Of a DNA stretch of 58,050 bases, positions 36,124 through 43,589 are shown piece by piece. The DNA is taken from contig JACPZP010000099.1 in NCBI GenBank assembly GCA_016195405.1, positions 1 to 58,050 of the forward strand, given 5' to 3'. The notes beneath the pieces were generated by a model. The model had not been told where the DNA came from. It was given only the letters and a program-made list of their open reading frames with translations, and made no database searches. Origin of the DNA: Planctomycetota bacterium (GTDB lineage: Bacteria > Planctomycetota > Planctomycetia > Gemmatales > Gemmataceae). Both the position numbers and the translations under genes were made by a program. Numbering within the stretch: position 1 is the stretch's first letter; each line of letters begins with the position of its first letter.

Positions 36124-37098
36124 ATGCAAAATCTTCTCACATTCCCCTGGCGTCGACGCAGACTTCTGCTCGCGGCTCTACTGCTTGGTTTCGTCGCCCT
36201 CAACATTCTCGCTTACATCCACGCCTACCGCATGACCCATTTCGTCGCCGGCGTGAGCCATCCCGGCAAACCCGAGTCGATGTCGTTCGGACAGAAGCTC
36301 AACGCCCTGATTCTTGGAATTGAGGTTCCTCGTCCCAAATGCAGTCAGACGCCAGCCGACTTTGATCTATCATTCGAGTCGATCACGATCCCGGGCCGCG
36401 ATGGCAACTCATTGGCGGCTTGGCTGGTTCCGCATCCTGAGGCGAAAGGGCTGGTCGTCCTCTTCCACGGCTATGCGGCTTGCAAGTCCAACCTGCTTTC
36501 CGAGGCGAAAGCGTTTCACGATCTTGGTTACTCGACACTGCTGGTCGATTTCCGCGGCAGCGGCGAGTCCACAGGCGACGTGACCACCGTTGGAGTTTTC
36601 GAGGCCGACGATGTCGCGGACGTCTTCGCCTGTGTGTGCGAGCGTTTTCAGAAGAAACCGATCCTCTTCGGCCAGTCGATGGGCGCGGTCGCGATTCTGC
36701 GCGCCCTCGCCGTGCATGGAATCGAACCCGAAGCGATCATTCTCGAATGCCCCTTCAATCGCATGTTGGCGACCGTGCAGAACCGTTTTGCGGCAATGGG
36801 TGTACCGTCATTTCCGTGCGCTCAACTGCTCGTGTTCTGGGGCGGAATGCAAAATGGCTTCAACGGCTTTCACCACAATCCGGTGGATTATGCGAAAGAG
36901 GTGCGATGTCCGACTCTGCTCATGATCGGTGACGGTGATCCGCGGGTGACGGTGGGCGACGTTTCCGAAGTGTCAAATTGCATCGGCAAGCGATGTGAGC
37001 TTACGATCTTCCAAGGAATCGGTCACGAATCCTACGTGCATGCAAGGCCGCGACTTTGGATTGATACGGTAAATGGATTTCTAGGATCGCTCAAGTGA
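36124..37098 (+). CDS. Alpha/beta hydrolase with N-terminal membrane anchor
   Basis: A 324-residue protein. A hydrophobic segment near residues 14-33 (LLAALLLGFVALNILAYIHA) anchors it. The hydrolase motifs are VVLFHGYAA (oxyanion loop), nucleophile Ser185 in GQSMG, Asp in IGDGDPRV, and His in GIGHESYVHA. Similar proteins are called YfhR- or BEM46-like serine hydrolases, with unknown substrates. A strong hairpin follows three bases after the stop. Confidence 0.88.
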   Translation: MQNLLTFPWRRRRLLLAALLLGFVALNILAYIHAYRMTHFVAGVSHPGKPESMSFGQKLNALILGIEVPRPKCSQTPADFDLSFESITIPGRDGNSLAAWLVPHPEAKGLVVLFHGYAACKSNLLSEAKAFHDLGYSTLLVDFRGSGESTGDVTTVGVFEADDVADVFACVCERFQKKPILFGQSMGAVAILRALAVHGIEPEAIILECPFNRMLATVQNRFAAMGVPSFPCAQLLVFWGGMQNGFNGFHHNPVDYAKEVRCPTLLMIGDGDPRVTVGDVSEVSNCIGKRCELTIFQGIGHESYVHARPRLWIDTVNGFLGSLK

Positions 37099-37100
37099 AC

Positions 37101-37137
37101 TTTGAGTTTTCTAAAGTTGCACTTTAGAAAACTCAAA
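37101..37137 (+). terminator. AT-rich hairpin terminator
   Basis: Perfect 16-base stem (arms 37101-37116 and 37122-37137; TTTGAGTTTTCTAAAG) with a TTGCA loop. It lies just after the hydrolase stop. Its AT content differs from the GC-rich surroundings and matches the transferred-looking gene that follows. Confidence 0.7.
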
Positions 37138-37210
37138 ACTTCATGGGGCACGCCTTCCGGCCTGCCGAACTGGCCCTTAACCAAGCGTAGCCCGAGGGGG
37201 GGGCGTGAGA

Positions 37211-37750
37211 ATGAATGCGATAGATGTCAAAATCAAATGTTCCATTCGCGGACGAGTCGCCTTCGTGTTAGCGATTGCGGAGAAGTGCCTTGGGTTACTC
37301 CAATACAGCGAGAAGGTTTACAACATAGCTGCTAAGGCTCTTGAAGATGCATGGAAGTGGGAAGAAGGCCGAAAAGTTCACGGCGACCAGCTTGATTATT
37401 ATTTGGAAAACCCAGAGGAAGAGAGCCTTGCCGTTTATGGGTGCGATCCCCCAAAGCCATCTTGGGCCGCTATCATGGCCATAACGAGCGCTTTGGCTTT
37501 TGTGACTTGGCATGCCTATAAGAAAGATGGAATAAAAAGGATGTCGTCGACGATCCACGAAGTCAGTGAGTCAGTCGTTGATGATGTTGTAGGGTATGCC
37601 ACACAGTCCGCAGGTTGTGACCCAGCGTTCCTTGAGTGCATTTCAAAATACATCGTCGAAAAATGCGGAAGCTCCGATGTTAGTGAGTTGGGTAAGCCTA
37701 TGAAGAGAGAGGCGGTTTTGGGCGCATGTACAAATTCAATGAAGTCCTGA
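37211..37750 (+). CDS. Imm6-like immunity protein (orphan)
   Basis: A 179-residue protein; ATG 37211 (a GTG two codons earlier is possible). The pattern RVAFVLAIAEKCLGLLQYSE ... AAKALEDAWKWEEGRKVHGD ... YYLENPEEESLAVY and AFVTWHAYKKDG fits the Imm6 family of polymorphic-toxin immunity proteins, recalled from memory. No toxin gene lies nearby. The gene is visibly AT-richer than its neighbours and has more varied codons, pointing to horizontal acquisition. A hairpin terminator lies upstream, and the convergent SMP-30 gene ends 140 bases away. Confidence 0.6.
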   Translation: MNAIDVKIKCSIRGRVAFVLAIAEKCLGLLQYSEKVYNIAAKALEDAWKWEEGRKVHGDQLDYYLENPEEESLAVYGCDPPKPSWAAIMAITSALAFVTWHAYKKDGIKRMSSTIHEVSESVVDDVVGYATQSAGCDPAFLECISKYIVEKCGSSDVSELGKPMKREAVLGACTNSMKS

Positions 37751-37889
37751 GCCAAAAAGCATTGGACAAGCGACTTAACCGCCCCCTTTGGTTCCTCCAA
37801 ACGTCTCCAAGCTGACTTCCTTGCTGGACAGTCTGTTTGATCGGCTTCAAGAGAATGGGTTATGCCAAAACGCAAATCCGTCCTACGTT

Positions 37890-38960
37890 TCAAAAGCCCT
37901 TTCCCTTCGTCGTCAACCGAATCCGGCAAACGTCATGATCCGCCGTGACGAACAGAGTCGAGCCGTCCTCGCCGAAGGCGCAGTTGGAGGTGTTGACGCC
38001 GGTGGCCATGGTGCCCAAGTGCGCGCCGTCGGGCGTGAAGATGAGGACGCCGCCGGGTCCGGTTGCGAATAGGTTGCCGTCAACGTCCACTTTCATGCCG
38101 TCGGGCAGACCTTTCTTTTTGCCGACCCACTTGGTGGCGTCGAAGAACACCTTGCCGCTACCGAGCGTGCCGTCGGCCTTAACCGGAAACGACATCCACA
38201 CGGCTTGCTTGGGATCGGAGTTGGCGACGTAGAGCGTTTTTTCATCCGGCGATAGCACGATGCCGTTGGGCCGGCTCATCTCCTTGGTCATGAGTTCGAC
38301 CTTGCCTTTACGTATGCGGTAGACGCCGCAGAAGTCGAGTTCGCGAGCCGGGTCGTCCCAGTTCTTCTCGAGGCCGTAAGGCGGATCGGTGAAATAGAGA
38401 TCGCCGTTGGAATGAAAGACCAGGTCGTTGGGGCTGTTGAAGCGCTTGCCCATGTAGTCCTTGGCGAGGACGGTGAGCGTTTTGTTGTCTTTTTCGAGCC
38501 GGGCGACCTGGCGATCGCCATGCTGGCAGAGAACGAGCCGGCCATCGCTGTCCCACATGAGGCCGTTGGAGCCCGGCTCGTCGCCCGGTTTGCCGCCGCG
38601 CGGCTTTTTGCCGGTGTAGCCAGAGGGCGAAAAAAACTTGGCGACCGGCTTGCCCTCTTCCCACTTGTTGACGACGTTGTTGGGAATGTCGGAAAAGACC
38701 AGGAACTTGCCTTCCTTGTTCCATGCCGGGCCTTCGGTCCAGATGAAGCCGCCCGCCAAGATTTCCAGGTTGGCGTCCTTGGGGATCAGCTTGTCGAGGC
38801 GCGGATCGAGACGCTCGATTGTGCCCAGGACTTTACCCGCCTTGCCTTTGCCGGCCAGAACCTCTTTCTTCTGCCCCTTGTCCGGTTCGTTTGCGGCGCT
38901 GAACGCGGTCACTGCAAAAGCCAGCGCCGCGCCACACATGAGTCCCAGATGCCTTGTCAT
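37890..38960 (-). CDS. SMP-30/gluconolactonase-like exported protein
   Basis: A 356-residue protein with a signal peptide (LGLMCGAALAFAVTAFSAA). Residues from ~60 match the SMP-30/gluconolactonase/LRE propeller: GGFIWTEGPAWNKEGKFLVFSD, NGLMWDSDGRLVLCQHGDRQV, FNSPNDLVFHSNGDLYFTDPPYG, RPNGIVLSPDEKTLYVAN and LPDGMKVDVDGNLFATGPGG. Metal-binding Glu and Asn/Asp positions of the family are visible (WTEGPAW, NSPNDL). It probably opens sugar lactones or related esters outside the cytoplasm. Half of a type A palindrome lies just upstream of the start. Confidence 0.92.
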   Translation of the reverse strand: MTRHLGLMCGAALAFAVTAFSAANEPDKGQKKEVLAGKGKAGKVLGTIERLDPRLDKLIPKDANLEILAGGFIWTEGPAWNKEGKFLVFSDIPNNVVNKWEEGKPVAKFFSPSGYTGKKPRGGKPGDEPGSNGLMWDSDGRLVLCQHGDRQVARLEKDNKTLTVLAKDYMGKRFNSPNDLVFHSNGDLYFTDPPYGLEKNWDDPARELDFCGVYRIRKGKVELMTKEMSRPNGIVLSPDEKTLYVANSDPKQAVWMSFPVKADGTLGSGKVFFDATKWVGKKKGLPDGMKVDVDGNLFATGPGGVLIFTPDGAHLGTMATGVNTSNCAFGEDGSTLFVTADHDVCRIRLTTKGKGF

Positions 38961-38980
38961 GATTCATCCTCCCATCAATT

Positions 38981-39010
38981 GTTTAGCCGCGAGCCAACGG
39001 CGAGCGCGGC
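38981..39010. repeat. Palindromic repeat, type A (half copy)
   Basis: GTTTAGCCGCGAGCCAACGGCGAGCGCGG without the complementary arm, 21 bases upstream of the SMP-30 start. A truncated type D repeat follows at 39147-39160. Confidence 0.8.
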
Positions 39011-39191
39011 CCCAACCCCACGATGACGCTAACTCTAAAGGAGTGTGAAACAAAAATCGAGGAAAAACCGCAAATGTTGTTGTTCAGACCCGCGCCCTTC
39101 AGTCAGGAAGCGGGCTTCGGATGAGATGAGTCCTCTGATGCGACGCGCGAGCGCGAAACGTAAACAGCAACGATAGCCTAGCCGATTCTAA

Positions 39192-39380
39192 TCAGTCCTG
39201 CTCTTCGCGCAATTCGGCCAGTTCATTTTGAAGGTGCGTTTTCAGCATTTCCGCGGCCTCAATAAGAAGCTCCATGGAGACCTCCGGATCGGTCGCGGCG
39301 TCTTGCAGCGGATAGGTCGCCTCGATGAGGGCGAGAACGTAACGTTCGCGGAGCTGTTTCTGTTCTTCGGTGAGGTTCAT
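39192..39380 (-). CDS. Small acidic helical protein of unknown function
   Basis: A 62-residue protein preceded by GAGGGG. It is rich in Glu, Leu and Ala (EEQKQLRERYVLALIEATYP, LLIEAAEMLKTHLQNELAEL) and probably forms a helical bundle. It lies 56 bases downstream of the DUF4340 protein gene on the same strand. Function unknown. Confidence 0.55.
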   Translation of the reverse strand: MNLTEEQKQLRERYVLALIEATYPLQDAATDPEVSMELLIEAAEMLKTHLQNELAELREEQD

Positions 39381-39435
39381 GGCCCCTCGCGCGTCATAGT
39401 AAGGATTGGCAATTTCTGGTTGCGACGCCCCGGGA

Positions 39436-42400
39436 TCACTTCTTTTTTTCTTCGAGGTAGCCTATTGCTGGCCGCAGCATCCGGCTCGCCGCCGCGTCGT
39501 CAACGACGAACACCGCATCGCTTCCGGGAACCGTGGCGTAGAGCCGCTTCGAATCACCCTCGGCTCTGCCCAAATAGAGCGTTCGCTTTCCGGTCGGCAT
39601 CTGCAACTCGACGGTCCACACCGGCGGTTCCAGGCCATAAAGCTTCAGATCGGCCTTGTGATCGGCGACATAGCGAAGAGCGCGCAAGTCGGCGATTGCG
39701 TCCAGCGTATCGCTCACTTTCTTGGAGTCCACTATGGCCCCCACGTCGGTCGAGAGCGTCCATTTCCCGCCCTCGTTCTTGTTGAGCGAGAACGATATCG
39801 GACCGCTGACTTTAAGCGATTCGACCTGGGCGGCGTCGAGAGCGGGCCACGGCTTGCGGCTGCGGAATTCTTCGAGAGTCAGCTTCGAGAGATCGGGGCC
39901 TAGCACAAAGACAAGATCGCTGTTGCCGAGCTTGCCGTAGCGCCGGTCGTTCTTTTCCTTACCGATAAGGAGGCTCAGCACTTCGCGATCGCCGCTGAGG
40001 AATCGCCAGCGCGCCTCGGGTTGATCCAAACCAAATAGCTTGAGGTCGGCGCCTTTGTCGGCGACGATTTCCTCGACGCGCAACCGGCGCACGCCCTTCA
40101 GGAGCTTTTCCAACTCCGCGTCTTCCGCGTCCACCTTGACCGGCTCGGTCATCTGCCAGCTTGGTCCGCTGTGCTTGAAAGTCAGCTTGCGCGATCCACG
40201 TTCCAAGATGGCCATGTCGGCGGAGGTGAAGCCGGGTAGATTCCGGTCCGCGAAATAGAGGACCGGGGCAACCAGATGACGCGACAGCTCCGCGGGCAGC
40301 ACGATGACGGATTCACCCTTATCGACCAGGGCGTAGCGCTCGCCGGTTTCTTTCTTGGAGTCGTCCTGGCAGGCGGCGCCGACCTTGATGACATGATCGC
40401 CGTCATTGAGCTTGAGGGTAATAATGGCCGCCGGCTTATCGAGGCCGAATTTCTCCAGGTTCTTCGCCGGATAATCCGCGATGCGCACCGCCTTCAATCG
40501 AAAGGTCTTTTCCAGGATGTCGCCGGCTGTCGGCTCATCGGCCGCACGGTCTGTGGGTTTCGTCATCCGCCAGTTGTCGTCGCGCTTGACCAATTCGACA
40601 TCGGCGCCGTTCATCAGGCGAGCGATTCCGGTGACGGCGTCCAGGTCGAACTTTAAGACGCGTGGATTGACGAAGTCGAGGTACGTTCTGACCAGCGCCT
40701 TGCTCGCCGGCGGGTCTAGGAGCACGACGCGATCCTCCTTATCGAGCCGGGCGTAACGCTGGCCCTTCTCCTTCTCCTTGCCGATGGAAATCACGTGTTC
40801 CGTCGTCTTAGCGGATTTCTCTTTGTCGGGGGGCTTCGAGGTTGTCACGGTCAGGGAATGGGCCGGCTTGTCGAGGCCGAATTCGCTCCATTGGATCTTC
40901 GGGCCATACGCAACGACCTTGCTGCCGCGCAGGTTGTAGAGCGCGCCCAGCAGCCCTTGCATCATCTCGTCTTCGGGAATGAACGGCGGCGCGGGGGACT
41001 CCGTCACTTGCCAGCCGCCGTTCTTCTTTTCAAGCGTGAAGCTGGTAGCGCCGGCGCCGTGCAGCTTTTCCAACGAGCTTGGCTCCAAGATCAGCAGCGT
41101 CGGATCGAGCAAGTCGAAGGCCGTGCGATCAAAGCTGGTGACGTTCTTCTCGTCCACGGTGAAAATCGCATCGCCGCCCTCCAACTTCGCGAATCGCGTC
41201 TTGCCCTCCGCCTCCTTGCCTACGAAAAGCGTATGACTCGCCGGTTTCGTCCCGTTCGCCTGCACGGTTAGCTTGAGTGCCGGCTTATCGAGACCGTAGG
41301 ACATTACATCCTTGGGTTCGGACGCGACAAACTTGACCGCTTTTAACTCGGCGACGTCGCGCACCATGTTCTCCGCCTCGAACGGCGTCGCCGTGGCCTC
41401 GAACGGGCCGGTGATCTTCCAGCTCAGTCCGTCTTTCTTGAGTCGAAAGTCATGCCCATCCTTGTGAATGGCCAACTCCGTGATGTCCTTGTCCGCGTGC
41501 TTCCACAAATCAAGCGCCCTATACGTGAGCGCATCGCGATCGAGATCGTCGTGCAAACTTTTGCGGACGGCGAAGATCGGACCGGAATCCATACGTGCGA
41601 AATACTCCTGCTTGCCCTCGCGCTGTTTGCCGATGGTAAGATTCTGTGGCGTTTTCTTGGAGTCGGCGAAAAATAGCTTCGCGCTCAGGGCGGGCTTGGC
41701 CAAACCGTAGAGTTTGTCGAGGTCTTCGTCCTTGGGATGATCGCTAACCAAATCGACCGCCTCCAACTTGGCTAGGTCGCGCACAAGACCCTCGACCTTG
41801 GTCTTCTCCAGCTCCGCTTTGCCCAGGCGCCAGTTATCCTTGTCTTTCTCCAAGGTGAAGTTTTTGTCGCCGCGTTGGATTTCGATCTTGCTCAGGTCGG
41901 CAACAGCGACATCCGTGATCTTGCGATTGCGATAAGCAATGGCCGGGCGCTCAACCAACTTCAATAGCGAATCATCGACGGCGTTGACTCGTGGCCAACC
42001 ATCGACGGCGACGTAGAGCTTCTTCGCCTTATCCGTATCCTTTTCCTTCGTTTTCTCCTTAGTTTTCTCCTGCTCCTTCAAGCCGAATCGAAAGACGATC
42101 TCGCGTTTGGCTTTGGTTTTCATATCCTTCTCAGCGGTCTCTTCTTCTAAGCTCACCCTGACGACGGCGAGAGGCTTTTCCAGCCCAAGCGTCTTGAGAT
42201 CGGCTTTGTCGAGCACGTCGGAATCGCGCGCCTGAAGATCCGACAGCTTGTCGAGAATCTCGCGCACGGGACCGGACTCCGCCTCCAAGGCCGCTGGTTT
42301 CTCGAACTTCCAATTATCCTTCTCTTTCACCAGGACCAGGGTCTGACCGCCGTGCTCGATGCTCAGACGCTCGACTTCACCGGTCTTGAAGCGGGCCAAT

Positions 42401-43467
42401 TGGGCATCGCGCAGATTGCCCAACCTGACAGCGATGTCCTTGAGCTTGTCGGCCTTGATCTCGAAGATCTGGTCGTTGTCGCGCAGCTTGGCGTAGCGGT
42501 ACTCTTCCGTCACCTCTTTGGGAAAAGGCTTTTGCGGAAAGCCTTGGGGATTGGGCGGCGGCGGCACGAGGACGATGCGCGAGTCGCGCCGCGACACTTT
42601 GCCGATTTGCAAGGTCGAGGTCGCGCCGTTGGGGCGGTCGACGGTCAGCGTGATCTCCGGATCCTTCAGTCCGAATTCGTCGAGCTTCTTATCTTTCTTG
42701 TCGATGAACCTCTCCGCCCACAAATCGGCGAAACCGACCAGCAGAGCTTTCAGGCGGTTTGGGTCGACGTGATCGCGCACCGGCTCCTTCATCTCCCAGC
42801 CGCCTGCCTTATCGGTCTTGACGATTTCGAAGCTCGTGTCCTGCCCCTGCACACGCACATTGTCGGCAGCAAGCTGTTCGACCTTGTCTTGGCCATCCGC
42901 GTCCTTGGCCACGTTTTCGACGGGGAACAGGCGGCGCTGCTGAAAATACTCGGCAGGCCGATCCAAAGCGGCGACCAAGCCGGGCCCGAGGCGAAGGACC
43001 TCCATGTTGTTTCCGAGGCGCAGGTATGTGGGACGGTTGAAGCGCTGGCTGTCGTCGGGGTCTTCGCCGAGCGTGAGCGTCACATCCTGCCCGCCGGCTT
43101 TCAGCGAGATGGTCAGGGCGTTGTCGGTCAGTCCAAAGCGCTTCAAGTCGCCCTCGCCCTTGATTTCAATGGGAGTGAAGCGCGAGCGCAGGCCGGTAAG
43201 AGCCGCGACGTATTGCTTGACCTCGACGGGGCGGACAGGCCACTTGCCGGGGAGCGACCACTCCTGGCCGGATTTTTCCAAGACGAAGCGAGGAGAGGAG
43301 CCGCGCTGGACTTCGATGCGGTTGAGCTTGGAGTCGGTGAGTTCCTTTTCAAGGAATTCCGATGTCGCGGATTTCGCGGACGTAGACTTGGAGCCCGGAA
43401 TCCAAAACCAGCATGCCGCGCCGGCGGCGGCAAGCACGAGGAGGACTATGGTTGTCTTGAGGTTCAT
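39436..43467 (-). CDS. Giant DUF4340-repeat protein
   Basis: A 1343-residue exported or anchored protein with one N-terminal hydrophobic helix (TTIVLLVLAAAGAACWFWI). ATG 43467 is used; an upstream TTG is unlikely. It is built from about nine DUF4340-like units of roughly 145 residues. Each carries a core xxGLxxP or a relative: RFGLTDNAL, EFGLKDPEI, TLGLEKPLA, LYGLAKPAL, SYGLDKPAL, EFGLDKPAH, KFGLDKPAA, LFGLDQPEA and LYGLEPPVW. Between these come phrases such as DNWRLGKAELEK and TLFVGKEAEGKTRFAKLEGGDAIF. DUF4340 proteins commonly follow GldG-type genes, as here, so it is likely an auxiliary of the ABC exporter. Confidence 0.88.
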   Translation of the reverse strand: MNLKTTIVLLVLAAAGAACWFWIPGSKSTSAKSATSEFLEKELTDSKLNRIEVQRGSSPRFVLEKSGQEWSLPGKWPVRPVEVKQYVAALTGLRSRFTPIEIKGEGDLKRFGLTDNALTISLKAGGQDVTLTLGEDPDDSQRFNRPTYLRLGNNMEVLRLGPGLVAALDRPAEYFQQRRLFPVENVAKDADGQDKVEQLAADNVRVQGQDTSFEIVKTDKAGGWEMKEPVRDHVDPNRLKALLVGFADLWAERFIDKKDKKLDEFGLKDPEITLTVDRPNGATSTLQIGKVSRRDSRIVLVPPPPNPQGFPQKPFPKEVTEEYRYAKLRDNDQIFEIKADKLKDIAVRLGNLRDAQLARFKTGEVERLSIEHGGQTLVLVKEKDNWKFEKPAALEAESGPVREILDKLSDLQARDSDVLDKADLKTLGLEKPLAVVRVSLEEETAEKDMKTKAKREIVFRFGLKEQEKTKEKTKEKDTDKAKKLYVAVDGWPRVNAVDDSLLKLVERPAIAYRNRKITDVAVADLSKIEIQRGDKNFTLEKDKDNWRLGKAELEKTKVEGLVRDLAKLEAVDLVSDHPKDEDLDKLYGLAKPALSAKLFFADSKKTPQNLTIGKQREGKQEYFARMDSGPIFAVRKSLHDDLDRDALTYRALDLWKHADKDITELAIHKDGHDFRLKKDGLSWKITGPFEATATPFEAENMVRDVAELKAVKFVASEPKDVMSYGLDKPALKLTVQANGTKPASHTLFVGKEAEGKTRFAKLEGGDAIFTVDEKNVTSFDRTAFDLLDPTLLILEPSSLEKLHGAGATSFTLEKKNGGWQVTESPAPPFIPEDEMMQGLLGALYNLRGSKVVAYGPKIQWSEFGLDKPAHSLTVTTSKPPDKEKSAKTTEHVISIGKEKEKGQRYARLDKEDRVVLLDPPASKALVRTYLDFVNPRVLKFDLDAVTGIARLMNGADVELVKRDDNWRMTKPTDRAADEPTAGDILEKTFRLKAVRIADYPAKNLEKFGLDKPAAIITLKLNDGDHVIKVGAACQDDSKKETGERYALVDKGESVIVLPAELSRHLVAPVLYFADRNLPGFTSADMAILERGSRKLTFKHSGPSWQMTEPVKVDAEDAELEKLLKGVRRLRVEEIVADKGADLKLFGLDQPEARWRFLSGDREVLSLLIGKEKNDRRYGKLGNSDLVFVLGPDLSKLTLEEFRSRKPWPALDAAQVESLKVSGPISFSLNKNEGGKWTLSTDVGAIVDSKKVSDTLDAIADLRALRYVADHKADLKLYGLEPPVWTVELQMPTGKRTLYLGRAEGDSKRLYATVPGSDAVFVVDDAAASRMLRPAIGYLEEKKK

Positions 43468-43493
43468 CGCAATCGTTCCCAAGTCTCACTTTT

Positions 43494-43583
43494 GTTTAGC
43501 CGCGAGCCTACGGCGAGCGCGGACGGGATGCAGTTGATCCACATTGGACCCCGTCCGCGCTCGCCGCTGGCTCGCGGCTAAAC
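43494..43583. repeat. Palindromic repeat, type A (full copy)
   Basis: Same element as 36017-36106: GTTTAGCCGCGAGCC ... GGCTCGCGGCTAAAC with arms CGGCGAGCGCGGACGGG/CCCGTCCGCGCTCGCCG. It lies between the GldG-like gene stop and the DUF4340 gene start. Confidence 0.9.
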
Positions 43584-43589
43584 GAATCG

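Noticed and set aside
42352..43581. 409-codon plus-strand frame
   Set aside because: Antisense to the DUF4340 repeats and its end is made by the type A palindrome.
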